A stretch of 64,000 nucleotides of DNA from the NCBI GenBank assembly GCA_019614645.1, contig JABWDB010000001.1:3162001-3226000 (forward strand). The letters run 5' to 3'. The DNA is from Stratiolaelaps scimitus (lineage: Eukaryota > Arthropoda > Arachnida > Mesostigmata > Laelapidae). This document shows, in pieces, positions 12,421 to 25,400 of the stretch; the first letter of the stretch is position 1, and each line of letters begins with the position of its first letter. A program made the translations under genes and the position numbers. Under the pieces are notes generated by a model. It did no database searches. It worked only from the letters and a program-made list of their open reading frames with translations, and had not been told where the DNA came from.

Positions 12421-13500
12421 CGTTTCGTCTGATCAGGCCTATGACACATCAAGAAATTTCCACTGAAGTACAGGTTCATCATTGCACCAAGCTATAATTC
12501 ACAATTCGCAATAAACATTGCAAATTACTGTTTGAAAGAAATCATCACAAGACGCCATTCCGAGTTACAACAAGACTACCTCGCTTGTGTCCACCGGGAT
12601 CAATTTAGCAACAGTAGCAGCTGGATTTTTGTGCCGCACAACGAAATATACCTCAGCGAATTTAGCGAAAGATGTTGTCCACCTCGGATGTGCAAGATCA
12701 TTTTTGCACCAAGAGTGGGTGCAAGCACGCTCTATATTGGAGCACCGTCCACCGTATTCTAAATAAGTCACACGTTAACGGGGGCCGGGGCGTTGTCGAT
12801 TGTTCAGCGACATCACCTAAGCACCTTCTCGTTCCGTATTTCGGTGCACAGCACTGACAAAATCTCTTCAATCAGATGTGTCATGGCAGCGTTACGCGTC
12901 GGATTAACCATGGTCGTTCTATCTGCCCAAGAAAATCGAGCACTGTAACCGAGCCTGACTATCAGCGAGTACTGAGGACCGTCGAAGTGAAGTTTGTTGC
13001 AGTCCAACTATTTTGTAGATATGATAAATAAAAGCACAAACTGCCCATATTGGTGGCCGCGATATAGTGACAATGTCGGACGCAGTCGAGTTATTGATTT
13101 CTGTCAAGAAGGAAAGCTGGAAAGGTCATAGAGCTTCTGGTGGTGGAATGTGAGCAGCGAGCAGCAAGAATTATTTGCTGACATTGCGAGTGAAGGCAGG
13201 GCGCGCAACCTGGACCAAGAGGTGAGGCCGTCATCGCCTGCTAGAAATGGATGGGTATGGCCTTTGGTCGGTGGGTCGGACGCACTGCATCGCCCCCGTA
13301 CAAAGCCATAGCGATCGAGAACCAGATGGAATCTGCACGTCAGTGCGATTCAGTTAGGCTATTGTAGGCGCTGACAGCGCACATTACGTATGGCCTCTAA
13401 CCTGCTGAAGTATCAGTGAGACTCGCAGCGCGTTCGGTGATCTTGACAATGTGCTTCGACTTGGCTACGTGTTGTTTAGAATACCATAATGAAGGCTTCT
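12421..13500. other. No recognisable gene
   Basis: Short overlapping frames only; no transposon ends or RNA-like structures found. Confidence 0.5.
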
Positions 13501-13524
13501 TATATATATATATATATATATATA
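13501..13524. repeat. (TA)12 microsatellite
   Basis: Uninterrupted TA run about 75 bp before the left target duplication of the SINE. Confidence 0.9.
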
Positions 13525-13597
13525 ACTTATCTAGTCCAGGTTGACTGACCCCTTCGCAATGTAATGATGCCTTATACCTTACCTATTATAATTGGGA

Positions 13598-13614
13598 CAC
13601 TACGTCAAGCACTT
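13598..13614. repeat. SINE target-site duplication, left copy
   Basis: CACTACGTCAAGCACTT, identical over 17 bases to 13875-13891. It directly adjoins the A-rich tail end of the SINE. This length is typical of insertion by non-LTR retrotransposon machinery. Confidence 0.93.
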
Positions 13615-13874
13615 AATTAATGTTTTTCGAGCTGACCCTCAGCTGTTCCCCTATCAGACAGGCCTCAGCTCTTAACCTTTAGGTATTACTATGAGGACCT
13701 GTCGGGGCCACCTTTGCTTATTCTCTGCCTTACTCGTACCTGACAAGAATCCTCAGATAAAGAAAGATGATAAAGAACTCCAAAGATTCTCCGCGTCTGA
13801 CAGGATTTGAACACAACACACACGTGTCCCTCCGGTCTAGTAGTCTAAGACGCTCACCACTAGACCATCCAGGG
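13615..13874 (-). mobile_element. tRNA-derived SINE, full length (family 1)
   Basis: 260 bp on the minus strand between perfect 17-bp target duplications. Its 5' head begins GCCCTGGATGGTCTAGTGG, with the A-box-like TGGTCTAGTGGTGAG of RNA polymerase III tRNA promoters. A degenerate B box (GTGTTCAAATCC) follows about 50 bp later. The body then runs to a 3' end with a short A-rich tail (TCGAAAAACATTAATT). SINEs encode no protein and depend on a LINE for copying. A second copy with the same body lies at 57639-57884 and a head-only piece at 14084-14129. The perfect duplications show the boundaries are exact. Confidence 0.9.
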
Positions 13875-13891
13875 CACTACGTCAAGCACTT
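13875..13891. repeat. SINE target-site duplication, right copy
   Basis: Exact copy of 13598-13614, directly after the tRNA-like head of the SINE. Confidence 0.93.
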
Positions 13892-14083
13892 GGGAAGACA
13901 TCAGTCCATCTATATTGTGGATAGACGAATTCATCGGTTGGTACCATCTCCTCTTGAATACGAAAAGAAAAAGGCACCGCCAGGGTGTATGTGCTGCTTT
14001 GACGATACATCATCGAATACTGAATAGATGAATGGGTTCGATGTAAATATGGAATGCACAGACATCCACATTATAGGCCTAAT

Positions 14084-14129
14084 CCGGTCTAGCAGTCCAA
14101 GACGCTCACTACTAGACCATCCAGGGGAC
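14084..14129 (-). mobile_element. SINE family 1 head fragment
   Basis: About 46 bp nearly identical to the tRNA-like head of the SINE at 13615-13874, in the same orientation (GGTCTAGTAGTGAGCGTCTT on the minus strand). The B box and body cannot be traced, so this is a partial copy. Confidence 0.75.
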
Positions 14130-14134
14130 TGTCA

Positions 14135-14175
14135 TATATATACATTATATACATATATAGATATATATATATAAG
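14135..14175. repeat. Imperfect AT-rich simple repeat
   Basis: Interrupted TA runs directly beside the SINE head fragment. Confidence 0.85.
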
Positions 14176-14404
14176 TATAGCTGTCTACATGTACATGCCG
14201 CTTGGGCAAGTTACAATGTCTCCGTGATCAGGCGACTTTGGTCGCAATTATTCCCGCTGACACCCCCGTGCTTAACGTCAAATGACTCAGAGATGGACAT
14301 CACAATATTATTGGCGTTGTTCAATTCTCAAATTCGCTTGTCCTTTGTTTAGGCCTATGTGTAGAGAATATAGGCAACTTGTATTGCTGCTAGCTGTGTA
14401 TACA

Positions 14405-14431
14405 ATATATATATATATATATATATATATA
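14405..14431. repeat. (AT)n microsatellite
   Basis: Uninterrupted AT run of 27 bp, followed by a short TGTG stretch. Confidence 0.9.
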
Positions 14432-17400
14432 CATGCATATCTGTGTGTGTGTATATATATAAATATCGATAAAAAATGTCTACTGTCACCATTGCTGCGC
14501 CAGCGACGTCAGCAGTAATTTTCTGGCCCCGCCGTTTATGCGGCGAGCAAGCTCTCTATTCGAGCGAATAATAGAATATTGAATTGTTCCAGTGCGCTCT
14601 CTAACCGATACCACTTGATAAGCTTTCGCTGAGTTCCTATTACCAGAAGAAAAATACAACGGCACCTTCATATCGTCTTCAGAGCGCGCGGAGTCTGAAG
14701 AGTGAAGAAATGGGCTGAGCCAAATAGGAGGTCGCTCAAAGCCTGATTTTTCACGAGCGACTGAGAGGTGGATTCGACTGATAAGAATAAATAGCGCTAT
14801 TTCGCGGAAACTATTTATTTTGCCACTTCGTTCAAAAGAGCCGCGCTTTTTAGGCAGCCAAAGTAACGGAACGAAATGGAAAGTGGTTGATAGAATGTCG
14901 GGATAGAGAAATTCATTTTAGAAACCACTATAGATAGATAAATGATGTGAAAGTTCGCCTAATTGACTGAAATGACTCCATCACTCAACGAAAGAGCTGT
15001 GTCCAATGAGCGCGTTGAAGCGAGTGAAGTTGCAATGCAAAAAAGAGAGCCTAAGAGAGACTTCTGGTTGACCTGAACGATTCTTTTTAATGTTCTGTAT
15101 CTTGGGGACACTGTTGACAAAATATAGAAGAAGCCCAGACTATGTTTCATGTACTGCTATTTTGAACAGTATTTCAAGGCTGCAGAATGATTGGTGCGGA
15201 CCCCACCCTGTGACTTTGCTTGTAGTTCATACAGATGCTGTTGCATTCGATGTCGGCATTTGTCTGGTCTTGGTGTGGTTTCTACAAATCGAATCAACAA
15301 TGAATAAGCTTGATCCCAGACAGCTGAAGCAGGCTGGCACCTCAATGGCCGAGTCGATTATGGGGCTCCGCATTCGAATTTAAGGTGCGCCCCTATTGTA
15401 CGATTGTGTCTATGATTAGTCAGGTGAACGACGACTAGTGCAGCTTATCGAAACCATATAGGTTGGAACTCCCCCGTGAAAAGATCAGTCCCCGCGAGAA
15501 CGCACGAACGAACACTAACCTTTAACTTTCTAACATATCTGAGTGTGGGCTTGTCTGGTTGGTTCTACGGCAAGCTCCTGAGAACCCGGTGAGCTCTCGA
15601 ATCGACTTCACTGATTTAAACTGATCCAGGGGTCATTTGCTTCGTTTTAAAGCCAAAAATCTCGACGCATGCGTGTACCAGCTTTCCTGGAAACTCGCTT
15701 TCTTTCGTTGTGCTTCGGTTTTTATTCTTATTACTCTTCGTGCTACCTTCCAGCGAGCTTTGACGGCAGAGGGACAAGGCAACCACTAACGATACGAATC
15801 GACTTAGGTCTAGATTCAGCCGCCGCCTGAGTACGCGTTCCTTGCCTAACTGAAGCTACGCGTCCTGTATTGACTGACTGGCGAACTGATTAATTCGGTC
15901 GGTGTCCAGCAGCAGCTTTGGCGCCCGCTCTCTGCTGCCGACGCTGTATAATAGCTTCGTCACAATACGACCTCGGGGCACCTTGTACAATTCGCTTGTA
16001 AAGCGACGACATTCGATATAACGATCCGTGACGCCAAGTGAGCCGTTCAGCCGGTGTCCTATTGAACTGATAAAACGAGACCGTCGCGGGTAAGAGAGAA
16101 AATCGTGTAACGTGCGATTCGTCACGACATACGGCATTATTAATGTAAACTAAATGCGTATACCTAGCAACGAGGGGCGTTCCAGTCAGATGAACAATTT
16201 TAGGGTAAGCTAAACTTAAACAAGCTAATTGATCATCCATGTGTTGCATTGCAGTGATAGGCGTGTGTAGACATCTACGATGCTGTGATTATGCCGATAT
16301 TCGGGTGTGCACCTTCGCACACGATCTGGCAATCGTACCCATCGCTGTAGTCACGGTCATGATACCCTGAGCAAGCAGAAGTAATACTGAGTATGCTTAG
16401 GATATCCATATTTAAATATGTTATAAAAGTTTAGCCTGATGATATGCATAGCAAAAACCGTAAGTCGGCCTGGAATCGCTGTTTCACTCCAGCATCCGGT
16501 TATTCTCTAGCTTTAACGCAATGAAGAAGTCAACCCCCGGTGTTTGTTTCCCTGAACGAACGCATAATTCTGTTTCTAGAAACCTGTTGGTAGAAACCGC
16601 AACGCGCGCCTCGAGTGGACTCTTCTCTCACACATGCTGCTGCAGGCATCAACAATCAGTAGTATCGTAACCTTCGGTAATCGGAATCGAGTGAATTAGA
16701 GTGAGAGAGCTCTCGGTGAAGTTCACAAGAGCGTCTCTCGTTTTGCGACAAACAACATATTATTCGATATAGAAGCAGAGGTGACAAAATTAGCAAAATT
16801 CTCTTCATCTATCCAGTGGGCTTAATTAGCTCAATTCGATCTTTTGAATCAAACGCTGTTTGTGAGGCATGTGCAAGGGCGGCTGAAAATCGTCGTCATC
16901 AGGAGCTCATAATATCCGGAGAATACAATATTTAACGCGTCACCAACACCATGTGAATTACATGGCTCAACACTGTGAGGCCTTGGACGATATTTCTTCT
17001 CGGCCACGACCTGATGAGGCTACGAAGATTAGCGTGGTGTCCCCGAGGAAATTCGAATTCTATCTAATAACTAAGCCTATCGATGCCAGACACAGAGAGA
17101 CTCTTGCGGCGATTCCGCTGGACGGGCAGCGCGGCTCCCATGGGGGTGCTGTTAGGGGTCGCCTTGCGCTCAGTTGAACGAATGTTAACTCTGACCAAAA
17201 TTTGTGGAGTATCAGATGAAGCCGTCTAGACATAGGCGAGCAAACACCCACCCAAAAGTAGCTATTGCAATTTCGTAACAGGGTTCATCCACCACTGGCG
17301 ACAATTGTGATAAGAACAAGACAATCAAACAATGGCTAACTTCTAACTTTATTATACCTCTTTTTTTTTTAGAAAAAAAGCGGGTGTTGCCATGCCAATG

Positions 17401-18950
17401 CATGTCAACATCGTGATCGCCCCGCCCCGGAACCGTTGACGATGTCCAACAGGACCCCCCTGCCAGGTATTGCTTAGCTCATTCTTTCAGTAAGGGTGGA
17501 ACGTTATTACACCTAAGGTAAGCTAAACAACCAATGTATGAAGTGACTCACTGAAATTGACCATTCAGGCGGCCACTTACTATATTGTGGCTTATTTTCC
17601 TGCCGATGACATTTTAATTATCGATCCATGGCCCATTGCAGGCTGTTGAGAAGTGTAAATGTGATAACACTTGAGGAGCCTTGCTTCTTTGTCTAAATCA
17701 TTACCCAATGGCCCACCCGCAGGCTGTTTTTTTATCCATTATTATACATATAATGAACGAATATAATTGTACACACAAGAGAAGATGTTTGTTACACAAT
17801 CACGCATCCTGTATCGACACTCGTTGGCAGCTGACGATGAGCAACATTGGGTGTGTCTCGTAAAACTGCTGTATATAAACAAAATTTTTATACAGATATA
17901 ATTAAAAGACCCCTAGTTCATCGTGGTCTCACATGTCACCAATAATCATAGTAATAATAATAATAATGGCCGTCTGCCTTGACAATCATGCCGACACTTG
18001 AAGTGCCCTTGAGCGTGTCATAACAATACGTTTGAAACCTCTTAGAAAAAAAAAATCCCATTTGTTCTTAGATGCTCTTGCCGGTACCAATTATGAGGAT
18101 GTTAGCGAAGCCAACAGTGGATCAGCACGATGTCACTAAAGACAGAAATATTGCGGACAGTTTGTTGCGTAAAAAAAAATCAAGTTCAAGACACGCGTTG
18201 TACACTCGAAATAAAATGGACAGTGATTAAGAGGACCCTATTAAAATCCATAGGTCGTATCGACCACCGCTGATTATTCAGTCTATTTGTCTGCTGTCTG
18301 ACGGGAGACCCTAATCACGCTAGTTACCTAGGTGGGTGTTCCCCTCGAAGCGACGTGATTACCGAGTACAAACTCTTCACGAAATATTATAATACATGTT
18401 ATAGCGTATACATACATACAACGAGATACGACAATCACATTAATCCCAAATCATACCGCTCGGTAATAATAATCGGATGGATGTGCGCCATTTGCTGGCA
18501 TCGCTGTATTTATCCAGTGCAATTAGCTTGATTGGCAATGTATCCGCTCCATGGATTGCTACCAGTTCATGGCTTCGGAGCAATTTCGTTAAACAGAAAT
18601 AGGTAAGTTCAGCGAAAATCAGGAGACTGATTGAGCGGTACGAACCCAAGGAACACGTTCCTTTCCGCCAAACAAACAACCTCTGTCGGTGAGCTATCCG
18701 TTGATATCTGACACCAAATTGGCCGGATCAACTCGCCCTCGCCGAGCTCGTATAAATGACAGAATACAAACTGAGCAAGTAAACTGATCCCGTTCATTTT
18801 TCTTCCATTGATCTGCCCCATCAAAAAAATAATTACGCGTGTATCATCTAAAAGCAGATAGCTGCTAGATTCGATAGCGCATGTCGTTTTATTGCTACTA
18901 CTATTGTCATTATCATTATACACATGAGCACCGTCAAAGCTAAGCGAGGT
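14432..18950. other. No recognisable gene
   Basis: About 4.5 kb with no domain, transposon terminus or RNA gene that I can identify. Open frames such as 15890-16249 (minus) and 15090-15383 (plus) are short and unassigned. A small TAA run sits at 17954-17967. Confidence 0.5.
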
Positions 18951-18990
18951 GGCTGCCCGACAGCAATCAGTATCTTCTCGTCGGGCAGCC
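18951..18990. repeat. 11-bp perfect inverted repeat (stem-loop)
   Basis: The arms GGCTGCCCGAC (18951-18961) and GTCGGGCAGCC (18980-18990) are exact complements around an 18-base loop. The stem is strongly GC-rich compared with its AT-rich flanks. The pairing does not extend outward, so it is too short for a typical microRNA precursor. Confidence 0.85.
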
Positions 18991-19241
18991 TTACATCATG
19001 GATGGTTTTCAGTAACAGAGTCGTTCATATATTGGAAGATGGCAACAACAGCGTCCTGCAGCCGCCACCACACCGCCATCGTCGTCTCCGCCGATAGAAT
19101 TCACTGAAGGAAGGACGCCGTTGGGTTGCAGCAAAAATTTTAGAGCAAGACGCCACACAGAGACGTTCCCCAGCCAAAGGAGGATCGGGGTCGTTTATCG
19201 TACTGCGGCACGCGTACCAGCTCCCCATGATACAGAGCCGG

Positions 19242-19262
19242 CAGCAGCAGCAGCAGCAGCAG
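19242..19262. repeat. (CAG)7 microsatellite
   Basis: Seven CAG units. The frame spanning it (19121-19327, plus) would read them as poly-alanine, but shows no other sign of coding. Confidence 0.9.
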
Positions 19263-19430
19263 TACCCTTCGGAGCGAAAGAGAAGCCCAGCGTCAGCTTG
19301 CTACACACGGTGTGGCGTGCTCGGTGAACATTTTTAACTTTCTACCTGAGCGTTTTAATCGGCGAAAAATGAATGGACCGACAGGCTGTGGATACTAGAA
19401 GCAAATCTGCCGTCTTACGTTCGTTGGCAG

Positions 19431-19433
<3 letters not shown>

Positions 19434-19466
<33 letters not shown>
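19434..19466. repeat. (GA)n microsatellite
   Basis: A 33-bp GA run, continuing imperfectly to about 19482. Confidence 0.93.
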
Positions 19467-19476
<10 letters not shown>

Positions 19477-19482
19477 AGAGAC

Positions 19483-22400
19483 AGAGATACGGAGAAATAG
19501 CATGGGGAGCTTGCCAACGTATCGTGTCGTACAGCTTTGAATGGAGTTGCCATAATTGTATACGTCCATGTACCTACTCGCTTCGTTAGATAGACGGCTC
19601 TCGTGAAGCAATTTTTTCGACTAGTGAAACTGATTATGTTCGCCTATTTGCCGTGTGTGAGGGCACGTATGAGCTATTTGGTGGCTGTGTTCGGCTCGCG
19701 TGTTATATATGGGTCTTTAGTTTGGAGACTTAAATAAATAGGATTGATGCAGTCATTGCTATCGTTACGTCGCAGTGTAAGACGTATGGTTAATGTTTAT
19801 GATGGTATACAATGTGTTTTATTTGTTCCGGCAGCTTCTCTCGTTCTGCTCTTTGCTTCAAATAATCCTGATACAAACAGATTCAGTACCGAGACGAGCA
19901 ATGTTAACACAATAGCATTACTTCGTATATATGAGTTGGGTCATATGACCCTCGAGTTCGGCCGCACCTCCAGACGAGAGGCATCAAAGGGACCACATCG
20001 GTATATTTCAGATTTAGTTTAAAAATATCCTAAAAGTCGTCCCAGACACTTACATCGATCCAATATACCATCATATACTTACAGGAGCGAATATACCATC
20101 ATTCCGATAACCTTTGGTTCTCTGAGAATGTCCAGTACTGGGCTCTCCATACAGTGAAATAAGGAGCGAAATCTTCAGGAGCAGCGTGCCTTTTACAGCC
20201 ATGTGAGTTTCTAGGGAAAAGTATAAACATGAAGCTAATATGGAAAACTTGAAGTAAGCCTTGCATCCTATGAGTCAAATAATTGACGAATCGATGTCAG
20301 TCTCCGATATACAGTTTTTTGGGTGCCCTAAGCTTGTATCGTCGGCTTCGGACCCAAGCATTTGAATATTTCAGGTTCTTATGGTAAATCAATACAGCAT
20401 CCGTTTGGCCTTTGTGCGGCGCCGTTAATGCCATCAGCCTGCATTCTCGATGTATATATTGGAAAGCTATGGACATGGACAGCTTCAAAGAGAAGCAATG
20501 CTCTGGGGCGTCCGATACGCGCTTTAGCGGGGTCCTTCAAAGCCCTCTGACATCACGAAATTTCGATATAATGTTATTCTGTAACGTTAAATTCGCATCG
20601 AGCGCCCGAATGATTATTTTTACGAGGTTTCTTGGTACAGATTTTGCCATATCGCGCGAGTCAGGTTTTTCGCTAATGAAATCCACCGGTATCCGTAACA
20701 CTCAGCTGTTTGTTGTGGTGTCAGACCCATGAATGGCTCGAACAGCGACAAAAGAGCCGATTGCTTAGTCGAACGAAGGTGGACCACCACACTCACATAT
20801 GGCATACGTAATTAGCCACTTTGCTAATGAAATTGAGAGTTATTATTCATTACCTCATCGGTGATACCTCGGGTGATCGCTGATACCGGTGATCGATGAT
20901 AATAAAGATGTTTTTGTTTTGTACTATACTGTCGTCACCCCCACCCCCCCCAGCCTCCCAAAAATCCACCGCTCTTCGACGAGGGGTTCACGTACTTATA
21001 CGTACAGTACACGTTGGAACCTTCCAAATGATACATCTGAGAATTATGGTACCTAATAAGAAATACTCTCTAGAGGGGAGCATCGTTATAAGTGGCTGGT
21101 TTTATATGTTGTATTTATGCGAGAAATTGCACTCTGTACGACCTTCTATGACGCGTTAATGTATCCAAACATTAGTCAATAAAATAAAAACTGTCTAATC
21201 ATGCGTTGCCGGTGTAATTGTTTGAGGCCGCTCGATGACCGTTGGCAGTTCACTGCCCAAATGAGAAATTATCTGCATATCAATTCTAACTCATTCGGCT
21301 CGGCGTTCTCGATCCCAAGTGGCAAATAAGTCATCAGTAGAATACCGTGACTAAAACATATCCGTGAAGGCGAGCGATGAGTTCGCCCATCGGGTTATCA
21401 CTCGTCTCGTTTCCACTTTGGTTAATGTCGACTCCTTCAACCTCACCCTTCACGAGTCCGCTGAGAAAAACGTACGGCGTACAGCGAAACAATGTAACTA
21501 TTTACCTATAAGGATCGGGTGCTGGCAATTCTACAAACGTGCAGCTCTCAGTTAACTTCCACTCAAGTTTCGAGATACATTTCAAAATTCCCTTTCTTCG
21601 GCTTTTCTCGAAAATCGTTTTGGTTAACGACGACCCAATGGGCCCGCTCTCACTGACGCCAATGAGAAATTGACACTCGTTCAAGGTTCATCAGTTTTAG
21701 ATATGCTAATAGAGCATTTTTCTCTTACGAACGAAAGCTGGGTGTATGACCTTGCAGTTAGACGCTATTGCGTGCCGCTGCCTGGGACGAGGCTACCCGC
21801 GAAAGAGAACCTGCCTTTGAGTTCTTCGGAAACGGCACACCAATGGTAGACTGATAGGTAATTGATCCTCGGAGACAAATCACAGTTAAAGAGTTTCATC
21901 TGGGTTTGCCTCTTCCGATGCTAACGAGAGTAGCGCGTGGGAGTCGAGAACTGTCGTGTCCCCGTGTACTCCAGGAATGGACATGCATAAGGCGAAGACC
22001 CGGGGACGTGGTGGGGTAGAGGAGGTAATTAAAACGCCATTAATTCGCTCGAACAGCCCAAAAAACGAACAGTGAACCATAGAAGACCCTCTCGGCCCGG
22101 GGTGAATCGGCTGTTGGCCGTGAAAGTGGATGGTTGCCGACATTTGTCCGAGATATCGTCATTGCGCGCTGAGTCACTTTCATGTAGCCTCCTGCCTCTG
22201 GCGGGCTAGCTGGTCCGGAAGATCTATAGGTCGACACTGAATGTGACCCGATTTTGGCGCTTGGTTTCTATTCAACAAACGAATATTGGTGATCGTTGGA
22301 CTCGTAGTCGAAGAAATGGGAAAAGCAGTTTAGCTTCAACAATGACTATACGTCCGGTAAGATTAGATAATGCGTTCTTACGTACATGTGTAAGCAACAT

Positions 22401-25400
22401 TTCTGAGTTTCAAGCGTCTGCGAGCAACCGCAACCGACTTTCGCCCGGAAAGATTCTGCCTTAATCAACAAAATGTTCGAAATTGAACCGATCGTTGATG
22501 CATGCCAGTACTGGATAACCAAGAATGGGGAGCGAGCGCGAGAAATCGAGCGCGATAGACAATCAGGGCTGATTATAGAGCTTTAAAGACTGTTGGGGAA
22601 ACTAATTACATCCATAAGGGACGGGCTGTTCGTGGCAGGCGGAACGAAGATTAATGAGTATCTCGTCAAATGGAAACACCTGCCTGTAATAGGTGACTTC
22701 GCGAACGAAAGAAATCATGCTGCCGAAAAAGCACAAATGGATCAGCTCGAGCGTGCGTATGTATTACAAAACTATTCGTATATAAACCGCCGCATTGACA
22801 GGATGGAGACAGAGAGCTCAGCGGTTAACTAGAAAATTTCTTGTCCAACTTCCAGCTGATCTTCAGTGGACATTTTTTTCCAATCACACCTCTTGAAATG
22901 TTTTGCGAACTTTGACTAACGTGAATATCTGGATATCATCAATGTACCTGTTGCGATACCAACGCCAGTGTTGACGCTTACGACATCGCTTATGACTACG
23001 ATGTTGTGGCTAGGATAACATTTGACGGGGATATTATATTCCAGTGACAAATGACGAACACACAAGGTTTAATTTGCGATCAAGCTTACTTCATAGCCTT
23101 CGAAGGAGTCTTCCAAATGTACAATGTCAATGAGCGGCAAGCGGTCGAATGTCAAATACTATAATAAATGTTGTCGTAATTCCTTTCTCAGGTCGGCCAA
23201 GCCGACTCGAGTCTTCGTCATATGACAACGACTCCACCGCTCAGGCGTTGGGAATCCTACCGCGTTCGATGTCACTGGCTCATGGAATCTTTGGCAGAAA
23301 TTTGGCATCAGCAATTTTGAAAAGTCACAAAAGTCAATGGGTCTATCGATATATCACAATCCTACAAGTCGAGTATGGACACTGGATACGACGAAATGAT
23401 ATGGCGTCTTTGATAAACCGAATCCCGTTGATGTCGTTTTCACCTTTGATAAGTCATTTCTGAAGTAAGCCACCCGAACTTAGCACCATGGGCGTCAAAC
23501 AAGAGTACACCACTTAAGCGAAACCACAGGGCGTCGGAAACGTTTTCGAAACGATTAATCGCGTCTATCGGCTTTCAAGAGGGTCAAAGTAGATGATGGT
23601 AATGATATGCCTCTTACAAGAAAAACCTGGGGCAGTTAAAGAGTGAACTGGGCACTGTAGCCACTGAGTGTATTATATAACCAGTAACATGACCTATTCT
23701 AGCACCAGCTGGGTATACTCGATACGTCAATATGCAAATGAAGCTATTTCTCCAACGGTCTTGTGAGATATGCCTACCGATATACTGCTGCTGTACTGTC
23801 GAAGCGAACAAACTCATCTCATTCATCGCAGTTGTAACTATTGGTCGTCTAAATGGAGTGTCCTTCGCTCATCCTCATGAAAGTGCTAAAAGAAAATCCC
23901 ACGTCTCTAGAATTGAACAGTCTGCTGGCCATTGTATTTGCTATTATGCATAAGCGAGATAATCGAGCTTACCTTAGCGACCTTGGCACTGTACACCCTT
24001 TGGAATAAAGTGGAAAAAAGGCAATCTATTCACGCTTCTCTTCTTGCTTACGGCTAAAGTTCAATGATATCCAATTCAAGAAAGCGATAACAACTAATGG
24101 CGATTTACAAGTCTTATCTATCTACCAATAAATGGTACTTGAATGCTTCAACGCCGTCAATCATGGCAACAAATAAAGGAAGCATCTCCCTCTTTACAAG
24201 AACTACTGATGTAGTTGGAGATGTCCCAGAGAAAGGGAGAGAGAAGAAGAGATCATAGGACCGGATAGAATGAAAACCAACTGCGAGTCATGAAAGAGAA
24301 AACGACACTTTTCAAGTGAACTTGGCGTCTCACGCAACTATCAACGAAGTTAGCTCAGAATTTAGTAACAGTTAGTGGAAGGTAGGTAGCTGTACGATTG
24401 CGACAGCATCTTCCTTTCTATCAGGAAGTCGCATGGGAAATCTTGAACAGCGGAGGAAAAACAGAAGTCTGAATAGATTTAATAAGATAAATATAATAAT
24501 ATGTACGCCGACGGCCATACAGAGACTGCCAGAGAATCGAGTGTCATGGAAAAGCATAATGAGCACCTTCGTAATACGCAACGTTCTGTACTGAATGACT
24601 AATCGAACTCATCTTTCTAGTCCCCATAATAAAGGCATGATTTGGCATTTCTTGTAAAGTCGATCAAATTCACCCTAAATTGATTTTCAAACGGAAGCCT
24701 ATGTAAAGCGTACAGTTTATAAGTGATAGTTTTCAACCGACATAGGATACACCTTCAAATCAAAACAGACAAAGAGATAAATTTAAACGATAAAAGCGTC
24801 CGTTGTAGTCATCTAAAACTAACCCTAGTTAGCCAATCATTTCGAAGTCACACACTTCTATTGTATATCAACCGCTAAGCCTCGCTTCCCAAGAACAATG
24901 TTAAGTGTCAGCTATTCATATAGATATTTGCAGGTGTCGTAGTCCACGCAGCTGTTCACACGATTGCTCATATGTCCTCTGTGCGTGAATACGTTTCCCT
25001 ATGGCACTGTGCAAATATCGTTTGACTAATCTTGTTTTGCTGTAACCAACAGTTTGCGACACCGTAATCCAGGCTCCGATGATCGAACCCGTCAAGGGCA
25101 CGGAGACCACTTCGCTGTGCCGACTTGGCTGGCCTTCGTCCGATGGCCGTATCGAGAGGCTAAAAGCAATTGGTTAAGGAGTCGCGACACGGCAACCAGG
25201 CCGCCCCCCTTCTAAACGCCGTACAGAGCAATAACCAATTTCGTGTTACTGCTCGCTCGCCGACCGAACACCCATCTACAGGCGAGATCGATTCGGCTGC
25301 GACAAACCGGAAGGCGGTCCAGCAGAAAATAGGCTTTTGGTCAAGAGGCCAATGGCATCCTTGAAAGAAATAGCCTCTCACGGCGAGTGATGGGGTAGCC

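Noticed and set aside
16986..17003. CTGATGAG followed by GAAG
   Set aside because: The GAAA box is altered and no stem II can form, so it is not a ribozyme.
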